NCBI GenBank assembly: GCA_903887095.1 | Contig: CAISOQ010000436.1 | Coordinates: 1-6,103, forward strand | DNA: 6,103 bases | Direction of reading: 5' to 3' | DNA from: an uncultured Flavobacteriia bacterium | GTDB taxonomy: Bacteria; Bacteroidota; Bacteroidia; Flavobacteriales_D; Crocinitomicaceae | Part shown: positions 1 to 6,065 of the stretch, in pieces | Layout of the letters: the number at the start of each line of letters is the position of its first letter | Position numbering within the stretch: position 1 is the stretch's first letter | The notes under the pieces: generated by a model | What the model saw: the letters and a program-made list of their open reading frames with translations, nothing else | Told to the model about the DNA's origin: nothing | The model's database searches: none | Program-made: the position numbers and the translations under genes

Positions 1-270
1 GATAAAAAATTGTTGCCTCAATATTTGTCTTGGGTGCTTAACAGCCCCACAACACAAATCTTATTGAAAGGACAGGCCATCGGAACTTCAATCCCATCCA
101 TTTCAAAACAGGTTTTAGAAAATCTTGAAATAGCAATCCCAAGTATTGATAAGCAAAAGGCGATTTTGCAAATCACTAAACTCCGAAATAAGGAAAAAAT
201 TTTGAAGCAGAAAATTGAAACATTAAGAGAAAAACAAATTCAACAACAAATAATCAACGCAATAAAATAA
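1..270 (+). CDS. HsdS-like specificity protein, C-terminal end only (5' truncated by window edge)
   Basis: The reading frame is open from base 1 to the TAA at 268-270 and has no convincing start, so the gene begins to the left of the window. The roughly 89 visible residues match the end of a type I specificity-subunit TRD. They contain a LPQYLSWVLNS segment, then GTSIPSISKQVLENLEI, the IPSIDKQKAI motif that closes a TRD, and a lysine- and glutamate-rich helix (KLRNKEKILKQKIETLREKQ) that would be the conserved spacer coiled coil. There is no second copy of the spacer. It could be a half-length, single-TRD HsdS or the end of a two-TRD protein; the sequence shown cannot decide. The stop lies 6 bases before the hsdM start, so it is probably co-transcribed with hsdM. 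Having an S-like gene directly before hsdM is unusual because a complete hsdS also follows hsdM. Assignment to the HsdS family is fairly sure; function as a second specificity is inference. Confidence 0.8.
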   Translation, partial: DKKLLPQYLSWVLNSPTTQILLKGQAIGTSIPSISKQVLENLEIAIPSIDKQKAILQITKLRNKEKILKQKIETLREKQIQQQIINAIK

Positions 271-276
271 ATTATC

Positions 277-1836
277 ATGGCTAAAATAACTCAGAAAGAC
301 ATCAACGATGCAGTTTGGAAGGCTTGCGACACCTTTAGAGGTAGTATTGATCCAGGCGTTTACAAAGACTATGTGCTTACCATGTTGTTCCTAAAATATC
401 TCAGCGATGTAAATGACGACAAAATGGAAGGCTACTTGGCAAAATACAACGGTGATGTGGAACGTGCAAAACGAGCCATGCAACACGAACGCTTTATTGT
501 GCCTGAGAATAGTCATTTTAAATTCCTATATGATTCTCGAAACGAATCAAATATTGGCGAACTTATTAATATTGCGTTAGCAGATTTAGAAGAAGCCAAC
601 CGCGAGAAATTATACAGTGAAGACGGGGCGGGTATTTTCCAAAATATTGACTTTAACAACAGCAAATTAGGTGAACCTAAAGATAAAAATACACGTCTTA
701 AAAACTTGTTGCTCGACTTTAATAAAGAAGCTTTGGACCTCCGTCCTTCGCATTTAGAGGGAAATGATATTATTGGGGGAGCATACGAATACTTAATATC
801 CAACTTTGCCAGTGATGCTGGTAAAAAAGCAGGCGAATTTTATACGCCAAGTGAAGTTTCTACTTTGTTGGCCAAACTCACTCATTCTAAGCCAGGTTCT
901 CGTATTTGCGATCCCACTTGTGGTTCCGGTTCGTTATTAATTAAAGCTGGTAATGAAGTGGGCTCAGATAATTTTTCGCTATACGGACAAGAGGCCAATG
1001 GAAGCACATGGGCATTGGCGGTGATGAATATGTTTTTGCATGGCTTTGATAACGCAGCTATACGTTGGGGCGATACCATACGCAACCCAAAACTGAAAGA
1101 AGGTGATTCGCTTATGAAGTTTGATACTGTAGTGGCAAACCCACCATTCTCTTTAGACAAATGGGGAAAGGTGGAAGACAAAGATGGCGACAAAACCACC
1201 ATTAGCTACGACCCTGAAACGGATAAATACAACCGTTTTTGGAGAGGCGTGCCACCCAAAAGTAAAGGCGACTGGGCCTTTATCAGCCACATGATTGAAA
1301 CACTCAATGAACAGGGAAAAGCGGGTGTTGTTGTACCTCATGGTGTTTTATTCCGTGGAAGCAGTGAAGGAAAAATAAGGCAGAAAACAATTGAGGAGAA
1401 TTTGCTGGAAGCGGTAATAGGCCTTCCAGCCAACTTGTTCTTTGGAACAGGGATTCCGGCTGCTATCATGGTATTCAATAAAGCAAAAGTGAGTGAGCAT
1501 GTATTATTCATTGATGCTAGTAAGCATTACGAGAGTGCTAAAAACCAAAACAAGCTCCGTGACAGCGATATTGAACATATTGTATCTGTGTACCGTGAAT
1601 TTGCAAAAGGAAAAATGGACCCAGGAGTTGTTGAAGATAAATACAGCTATGTGGCAACATTTAAAGAAATTGAGGAGAATGATTTCAATTTGAATATCCC
1701 TCGATATGTGGACACCTTTGAAGAAGAGGCTCAAGTGGATATTGCTGGAGTACAAAAAGAGATAGAGCAACTGGAAGGAGAATTGGTATTAGTGCAAAAG
1801 GAGATTGACCATTACTTAACTCAATTAGTGAAATAA
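277..1836 (+). CDS. hsdM: Type I restriction-modification system DNA methyltransferase subunit M
   Basis: This 519-residue protein is the usual length for HsdM, which transfers a methyl group from S-adenosylmethionine to N6 of adenine in the site chosen by HsdS. The N-terminal helical HsdM_N region covers about residues 8-150 (for example YKDYVLTMLFLKYLSD at 29-44). The catalytic domain follows: GEFYTP at 186-191, AdoMet-binding motif I DPTCGSG at 212-218, and catalytic motif IV NPPF at 288-291, which is the form expected of an N6-adenine methyltransferase. The motif VVVPHGVLFRGSSEGKIRQ (351-369) is also typical of the family. The last 30 residues are rich in E, Q, K and L and look like a short coiled coil for contact with HsdS. 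All key residues are present and no frameshift is seen. The ATG at 277 is preferred because conserved sequence starts within ten residues of it. No Shine-Dalgarno sequence precedes it, as usual in Bacteroidota. The stop overlaps the hsdS start by one base (TAATG), indicating coupled translation. Confidence 0.97.
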   Translation: MAKITQKDINDAVWKACDTFRGSIDPGVYKDYVLTMLFLKYLSDVNDDKMEGYLAKYNGDVERAKRAMQHERFIVPENSHFKFLYDSRNESNIGELINIALADLEEANREKLYSEDGAGIFQNIDFNNSKLGEPKDKNTRLKNLLLDFNKEALDLRPSHLEGNDIIGGAYEYLISNFASDAGKKAGEFYTPSEVSTLLAKLTHSKPGSRICDPTCGSGSLLIKAGNEVGSDNFSLYGQEANGSTWALAVMNMFLHGFDNAAIRWGDTIRNPKLKEGDSLMKFDTVVANPPFSLDKWGKVEDKDGDKTTISYDPETDKYNRFWRGVPPKSKGDWAFISHMIETLNEQGKAGVVVPHGVLFRGSSEGKIRQKTIEENLLEAVIGLPANLFFGTGIPAAIMVFNKAKVSEHVLFIDASKHYESAKNQNKLRDSDIEHIVSVYREFAKGKMDPGVVEDKYSYVATFKEIEENDFNLNIPRYVDTFEEEAQVDIAGVQKEIEQLEGELVLVQKEIDHYLTQLVK

Positions 1837-3044
1837 TGGCAGAAATAAAAAATACCAAAGCGTTTTACAATACTGTAATTCCAAGTGATTGGGATATTAA
1901 AAAGCTTGGTGATTTAGGCAAAGTAGTATCAGGCTTAACTTATAGTCCTGATGATATTTGTGAAGAAACAGGTGTTCTTGTTTTGCGATCATCAAACGTT
2001 CAAGGTGGGCAAATAACTTTTGATGACAATGTATTTGTAAAAGTAAAAGAAAGAGATTTCAATCCAGTTGAGAATGGAGATATATTGATTTGTGTAAGAA
2101 ATGGTAGTAAATCCTTAATTGGTAAATGTGCACTTATAAATGAAAAGTCAGCAGGTTTAGCATTTGGTGCCTTCATGGCCATTTACAGAGGCAAATACAA
2201 CAATTATCTAATTCATGTTTTCAATACTGATATTTATAACAGAGAAATTCATAGAAATTTAGGTGCAACTATTAACTCAATAAACGGAAGCGATTTAAAA
2301 GAGTTCAAAATCCCACTCCCCCCACTCCACGAACAAAAAGCCATAGCCCAAGTGCTCAGCACGGCCGATACCGCGATCCACACCACCGAAAAACTCATTG
2401 CCCAAAAAGAACTCCGCAAAAAATGGCTCATGCAACAATTACTTACGGGGAAGAAACGGTTGAAGGGGTTTGGTGGGGAGTGGAAGGAAATGCATTTGGG
2501 GGATATGTTCACTGAACGAAATGAGACAAAGTTTTTTGATTTGCCATTGTTGTCAATTGGTCAAAATGGAGTTTATCCGCAAGATGAATCTGTAAAAAAA
2601 GATACTTCAAATGAAGATAAGTCTAAGTACAAAAGAATTTGTCCTGGTGATATTGGATACAACACAATGCGAATGTGGCAAGGTAGAAGTGCTTTGTCGG
2701 AATTGGAGGGAATTGTTAGCCCTGCATATACAGTTGTAACGCCAAAGATAAACGCTGATTCTATTTTCTTCTCCTACCTTTTTAAGATGCCAAAAATGAC
2801 CAATCTCTTTTGGCGTAATTCACAAGGTTTAGTTGACGATACATTGAATTGCAAGTTTAAAGATTTCAGCATTGTGAAGGTAAAGCTCCCCCAAGCTAAA
2901 GAAGAACAAACCGCAATTGCCCAAGTGTTGCAAGCGGCAGATAAAGAAATTAGTTTACTAAAAGCCAAAGCAGAGAAATTGAGGGAGCAGAAGAAGGGGT
3001 TGATGCAGCAGCTGTTGACGGGGAAGGTGAGATTAAAAATTTAA
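1836..3044 (+). CDS. hsdS: Type I restriction-modification system specificity subunit S (two TRDs)
   Basis: This 402-residue protein has the standard duplicated architecture of HsdS, which recognises a bipartite DNA target for HsdM and HsdR. TRD1 spans about residues 15-160, starting at the familiar IPSDWDIKKLGDLG and ending at IPLPPLHEQKAIAQVL. The central conserved spacer (about 161-210) is an amphipathic helix ending WLMQQLLTGKKRL. TRD2 runs from about 211 to 352, and the distal conserved region repeats the same pattern (LPQAKEEQTAIAQVL, then GLMQQLLTGKVRL at about 388-400). Both halves look intact, so a full bipartite target is expected; the target itself cannot be read from sequence. The ATG at 1836 overlaps the hsdM stop. 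The DNA of the central spacer is far more GC-rich than the TRD1 DNA before it, as expected if TRDs have been exchanged by recombination. Confidence 0.96.
   Translation: MAEIKNTKAFYNTVIPSDWDIKKLGDLGKVVSGLTYSPDDICEETGVLVLRSSNVQGGQITFDDNVFVKVKERDFNPVENGDILICVRNGSKSLIGKCALINEKSAGLAFGAFMAIYRGKYNNYLIHVFNTDIYNREIHRNLGATINSINGSDLKEFKIPLPPLHEQKAIAQVLSTADTAIHTTEKLIAQKELRKKWLMQQLLTGKKRLKGFGGEWKEMHLGDMFTERNETKFFDLPLLSIGQNGVYPQDESVKKDTSNEDKSKYKRICPGDIGYNTMRMWQGRSALSELEGIVSPAYTVVTPKINADSIFFSYLFKMPKMTNLFWRNSQGLVDDTLNCKFKDFSIVKVKLPQAKEEQTAIAQVLQAADKEISLLKAKAEKLREQKKGLMQQLLTGKVRLKI
2334..2453 (+). repeat. hsdS internal repeat, copy 1 (central conserved region)
   Basis: This stretch encodes residues 167-206, from QKAIAQVLSTAD to MQQLLTGK. 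The same pattern recurs at 2907-3026 (QTAIAQVLQAAD to MQQLLTGK). The two copies lie 573 bases apart, and their similarity is clear in protein but only partial in DNA: many third positions differ. They are the two spacer helices that pack side by side in HsdS. Such paired conserved regions are the usual crossover points for TRD swapping. Confidence 0.85.
2907..3026 (+). repeat. hsdS internal repeat, copy 2 (distal conserved region)
   Basis: This is the second copy of the spacer-helix segment, encoding residues 358-397 of HsdS. It shares QxAIAQVLxxAD and MQQLLTGK with copy 1 at 2334-2453. The middle of the helix differs: SLLKAKAEKLREQKKG here, HTTEKLIAQKELRKKW in copy 1. The shared protein pattern with diverged DNA points to an old duplication rather than a recent gene conversion. 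Confidence 0.85.
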
Positions 3045-3050
3045 AACGAT

Positions 3051-3425
3051 ATGAGGGTTCAAATTTTCGAATGTATTGAGAAAAATTCAGGACAATTAAC
3101 TCCTGTTGATGGGCGATTTGTATGCATAAAAAAAGGTAGATATATCGACAATAATACATCGCATCCTCTTTATGCTGAAAAAGAGAAATATTTCGCAAGG
3201 ATTTATTGCTTAGGGTATTTTAAAAAACGAATCTATTTTTTTAATCGTTTTGGTCATAAAGACAGCAATACAGGTTTTCATGTAGGTTTTACGTGGCTTC
3301 AGCATCAACGGTTTCTGTTTTTGCAAAATCGCCATTGGGTTCAAAAAGAAGAAAATATTAGGTATATAGTCAATGTTATTTTTCTAATCATTGGAGCATA
3401 TTTTGGTTTTAAAAATTTAAAATAG
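3051..3425 (+). CDS. Unrecognised 124-residue protein with a C-terminal membrane segment
   Basis: I do not recognise this family. The first 100 residues are basic and aromatic (for example YFKKRIYFFNRFGHK at about 56-70 and RFLFLQNRHW at about 87-96), with three cysteines at 8, 25 and 53 and no known catalytic motif. Residues about 105-120 (YIVNVIFLIIGAYFGF) are a single hydrophobic stretch long enough to cross a membrane, followed by only KNLK. There is no N-terminal signal peptide, so the protein would be tail-anchored with its body in the cytoplasm. The ATG at 3051 is 6 bases after the hsdS stop, and the TAG stop directly abuts the next ATG (TAGATG). This spacing supports a real translated gene. 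Codon use is AT-rich like its neighbours. A role with the metallophosphoesterase and the AlbA_2 protein downstream is inferred from position only. Confidence 0.7.
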   Translation: MRVQIFECIEKNSGQLTPVDGRFVCIKKGRYIDNNTSHPLYAEKEKYFARIYCLGYFKKRIYFFNRFGHKDSNTGFHVGFTWLQHQRFLFLQNRHWVQKEENIRYIVNVIFLIIGAYFGFKNLK

Positions 3426-4190
3426 ATGGCCATCAAAATTCAGTACGCCTCCGACTTGCATTTAGAATTCTCTGAAAATAGGGAATTTATAAAGCAGTAC
3501 CCATTGCAACCAGTGGGAGATATATTAATATTGGCTGGAGATATTGTTCCCTTTTCGGTGATGGATAAGCACAAAGATTTTTTCAATTATGTGTCTGATC
3601 ACTTTGAGGCTACTTATTGGTTGCCTGGTAATCATGAATATTATGGGTTCGATATTTCAACAAAAAGTGGAGTGCTCAATGAAAAAATCAGGAGCAATGT
3701 TTACCTGGTAAATAATACATCAGTAGATCATGACGACAAAAGACTAATTTTTTCAACACTTTGGAGCCATATCAGTGACGGTAATCAATGGCAGATTGAA
3801 AGAAGTATGAATGATTTTCACCTAATAAAATATGGGAAGCATCGTTTTTCATCAGAGAAATACAATACTCTTCATAAAACTTGCCTGGCTTTTATTCAAG
3901 ATGAATTGAAATCAGCGAAAGAGAGCAATATAGCTGTCTTCACACATCATTGTCCAACCTTTCTCAACTATCCTCCTAAATATAAAGGCGATGCTTTGAA
4001 TGAAGCTTTTGCGATAGAATTGTTTGATTTGATTGAATCTTCCAACATTGATTACTGGGTATACGGACATCATCATTGTAATATCCCAGAGTTTAGCATT
4101 GGCAAAACTAAACTTGTCACAAATCAATTGGGCTATGTCCAGCACTATGAGAACGCGCTTTTTAAAACAGATAAATGTATCGAATTATGA
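3426..4190 (+). CDS. Calcineurin-like metallophosphoesterase
   Basis: This 254-residue protein carries the full set of metal-binding motifs of the metallophosphoesterase superfamily (PF00149): D10-x-H12 in SDLHLEF, GD39 in LAGDIV, GNHE at 68-71, the THH histidines at 174-175, and GHHH at 214-217. It should bind two metal ions and cleave a phosphate ester. The substrate (nucleic acid end, nucleotide or protein) cannot be told from sequence; the short length and simple domain suggest no fused partner. No signal peptide or membrane segment is seen, so it should be cytoplasmic. The start follows the previous stop without a gap. The end overlaps the AlbA_2 gene by four bases (ATGA), so the two are probably translated together. 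Superfamily assignment is secure. A link to restriction or defence is inferred from location. Confidence 0.93.
   Translation: MAIKIQYASDLHLEFSENREFIKQYPLQPVGDILILAGDIVPFSVMDKHKDFFNYVSDHFEATYWLPGNHEYYGFDISTKSGVLNEKIRSNVYLVNNTSVDHDDKRLIFSTLWSHISDGNQWQIERSMNDFHLIKYGKHRFSSEKYNTLHKTCLAFIQDELKSAKESNIAVFTHHCPTFLNYPPKYKGDALNEAFAIELFDLIESSNIDYWVYGHHHCNIPEFSIGKTKLVTNQLGYVQHYENALFKTDKCIEL
4187..4190 (+). other. ATGA stop-start overlap that decides the AlbA_2 gene start
   Basis: The metallophosphoesterase stop TGA (4188-4190) overlaps an ATG at 4187 in the frame of the next gene. An in-frame ATG at 4175 would add only MYRI. The 4187 start is preferred because the ATGA arrangement is a classical coupling junction and because the product then begins MTIAELQNLKES, with the conserved AlbA_2 region close behind. 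Confidence 0.7.
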
Positions 4191-5977
4191 CAATAGCAGA
4201 ATTGCAAAACTTGAAAGAAAGTGAGCACAAAATTGAATTTAAGAGGGCTGAACATAACTTCCCTTGGAATGGCGGAAGTCATTCTGATCAAAGGGAAAGA
4301 AGAAAGTGTTTTCTCGGGTATATAGTTGCCTTAGCAAATGAGGGAGGTGGTTTTCTTGTGCTTGGAATGGACGATACATTACCCCATAAAGTTGTTGGAA
4401 GTGATTTTGGATTAAACAAATTAGGTGAATTGGAAGATGCGGTGTACGAAAAGCTTGGCATTCGAATACGTACATCGGAATTATTTGATACAGATAATAT
4501 TCGTGTTGTTCTTACAACTATTCCCTCTCGCCCTATCGGCAAGATGATGAAATTCGAAGGAGTGCCATTGATGCGAGTAGGTGAAAGTTTACGAAACATG
4601 AGTGATGAAGAAATGCTAGCCATTTTAACAGAACAAGAACCTGATTTCTCGGATAAAATATGTTTATTTACCACCATAGATGATTTGGATGAGATTGCAA
4701 TTAATAAACTCAAAGAAGCATATTCTGAGAAGCAGAACAATCCACGATTTTTAACACTTTCTAATTTTCAAGCCTTATCTGACCTTGGTCTCATTAAAGG
4801 AAATAAAGTAACTTATGCTGCACTGGTTCTTGTTGGAAAAGAACTTACAATAAAATCTAAACTCCCTCAATCGGCTATTAACCTCGAGTATAGAAATAGT
4901 TTGTCTCAAATTGTTTTTGATAATAAGGAGATATTTTCTCAGCCGTATTTTCTCGCAATTGATACATTGTGGAGTGCTATTAATTCTAGAAATGGTAAAA
5001 TCCCATTGCAACAGGGTGCATTTATTTTTGATATCCCATTTTTTAATAAAGAAGTCATTCGTGAGGCGATTAATAATGCAGTTGCTCACAGAGATTATAG
5101 TAAGTCAAGCGAAATAGTGATAAAGCAATATCCCTCTGAATTAATAATCACTAATCCCGGAGGTTTCCCGTTGGGTGTCAATGTAGACAATTTAATAACG
5201 GTTAACAGCACACCTCGAAACAGATTATTAGCAGATGTGTTAGCTAAAACAGGTATTGTGGAGCGTAGCGGTCAGGGTGTAGATAAAATATTCTACCAAA
5301 CAATTTCAGAAGCCAAGCCATCACCTAATTACACATACTCGGATAATTATCAAGTTGAATTACGACTGTCTGGGGTTGTGGAAGATAAAGCATTTGCAAT
5401 GTTTATTCGAAGAATTCAACAAGATAGAAAGGATGGAGAAAAGTTAAGCGTGCATGAAGTTATTGCCCTAAATGAAATTCGGAAGGGTCTAGAAAAGAAA
5501 TCAATTGATATTGCAATTTTGAAAAAGCTTGAAAAGGAAGAGCTGATCGAACGTGTAGGTAAAACTAATTCTCAAAAGGTTATCTTATCAAAACTTTATT
5601 TTGAATTTACTGATAACAGAGCGGCTTATACTGATGGTAAACCAATTGACGGTTACCAGGTTGGGATAGTGATAATGAATCATATTCAAGAATTTGGAAA
5701 GGGAAAGATGAAGGATTTTGAGTATTTGCTTAGGAATTTTATGTCTAGAGGACAAGTGAAATATGTGATTTCAAAGATGGTTGCAGATGGTTTGTTGGAC
5801 AAAAAGGGAGAAGGAAAAGGGACAGAGTATTTTGCAGGATCGAAAATGTCGGAAGGGCTTCAAGTATTTCAACGCGCTATGGAGCTTGGTTTTAAAGAGA
5901 TGCAGAGATTGGGTGAGTTGAAGGGTGCTAATTCGCCAGAAATTCGCCAGAAAAATTCGCCAGATACTAATAATTGA
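4187..5977 (+). CDS. ATP-binding protein with AlbA_2 (Schlafen-type) and HATPase_c_4-like domains
   Basis: This protein has about 596 residues from the ATG at 4187 (600 from 4175). Residues about 8-145 form an AlbA_2 domain (PF04326), with ESEHKIEFKRA near 11-21 and ANEGGGFLVLGMDD near 50-63, the core signature of this putative nucleic-acid-binding or nuclease fold. Residues about 285-375 match the HATPase_c_4 type domain: REAINNAVAHRDY (292-304), NPGGFPLGV (323-331) and ERSGQGVDKI (359-368). The remaining 200 residues are charged, mostly helical, and probably hold winged-helix domains (for example VKYVISKMVADGLLDKKGEG). Family members are often annotated as RecG-like helicases or transcriptional regulators, but no helicase motifs are present here. 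The last 15 residues (NSPEIRQKNSPDTNN) come from a short DNA repeat and are probably disordered. The gene is coupled to the metallophosphoesterase and sits before hsdR. Similar genes occur in restriction loci, but the activity here is unknown. Confidence 0.92.
   Translation: MTIAELQNLKESEHKIEFKRAEHNFPWNGGSHSDQRERRKCFLGYIVALANEGGGFLVLGMDDTLPHKVVGSDFGLNKLGELEDAVYEKLGIRIRTSELFDTDNIRVVLTTIPSRPIGKMMKFEGVPLMRVGESLRNMSDEEMLAILTEQEPDFSDKICLFTTIDDLDEIAINKLKEAYSEKQNNPRFLTLSNFQALSDLGLIKGNKVTYAALVLVGKELTIKSKLPQSAINLEYRNSLSQIVFDNKEIFSQPYFLAIDTLWSAINSRNGKIPLQQGAFIFDIPFFNKEVIREAINNAVAHRDYSKSSEIVIKQYPSELIITNPGGFPLGVNVDNLITVNSTPRNRLLADVLAKTGIVERSGQGVDKIFYQTISEAKPSPNYTYSDNYQVELRLSGVVEDKAFAMFIRRIQQDRKDGEKLSVHEVIALNEIRKGLEKKSIDIAILKKLEKEELIERVGKTNSQKVILSKLYFEFTDNRAAYTDGKPIDGYQVGIVIMNHIQEFGKGKMKDFEYLLRNFMSRGQVKYVISKMVADGLLDKKGEGKGTEYFAGSKMSEGLQVFQRAMELGFKEMQRLGELKGANSPEIRQKNSPDTNN
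5930..5964 (+). repeat. Three copies of an 11-base repeat at the 3' end of the AlbA_2 gene
   Basis: AATTCGCCAGA occurs exactly at 5930-5940, 5941-5951 and 5954-5964. A fourth, shortened copy (AATTCGCCA) lies at 6019-6027 beyond the stop. The start-to-start spacings are 11 and 13 bases, so copies 1 and 3 are read as NSP and copy 2 in another frame as IRQ. The cluster encodes the C-terminal tail NSPEIRQKNSPD. Confidence 0.9.
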
Positions 5978-5987
5978 ATTGCAAAGT

Positions 5988-6017
5988 GTTGATAACCAAG
6001 GGTTATAACTCCTTTTT
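5988..6017 (+). terminator. Possible intrinsic terminator between the AlbA_2 gene and hsdR
   Basis: GTT-G-ATAACC (5988-5997) can pair with GGTTATAAC (6001-6009) around the loop AAG. This gives a nine-pair stem with one bulged G (5991). TCC and five Ts (6013-6017) follow. Only three of the nine pairs are G-C, so the hairpin is weak and may slow rather than end transcription. It lies 10 bases after the AlbA_2 stop, the right place to separate that gene from hsdR, or to lower hsdR expression relative to the methyltransferase genes. Confidence 0.4.
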
Positions 6018-6065
6018 GAATTCGCCATAAAATTGGCAAAACATTGTAAAAGAATAAGAAATAAG

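Noticed and set aside
513..1341. Several minus-strand open frames opposite hsdM (96, 106 and 62 residues)
   Set aside because: They lie wholly within the intact hsdM gene, have no recognisable motifs, and read as complements of conserved methyltransferase codons.
3361..3425. Promoter ahead of the metallophosphoesterase, from the ATATTTTG sequence in the 3' end of the small gene
   Set aside because: The spacing within the -7 element is wrong, no suitable -33 TTG is present, and the tight gene packing makes read-through more likely.
4288..4740. 150-residue minus-strand open frame opposite the AlbA_2 gene
   Set aside because: The plus strand here encodes the conserved AlbA_2 domain. The antisense product is serine-rich low-complexity sequence without motifs, a typical shadow.
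6021..6040. Second small inverted repeat (GCCA...TGGC with outer TT/AA) in the gap before hsdR
   Set aside because: There are only four contiguous pairs plus two after a mismatch, and one arm is part of the stray repeat copy. This is within chance expectation.
5978..6065. Bacteroidota-type promoter (TTG, spacer, TAnnTTTG) ahead of hsdR
   Set aside because: The closest -7 match is TAAAATTG at 6028-6035, with one mismatch and no TTG at the right distance upstream.
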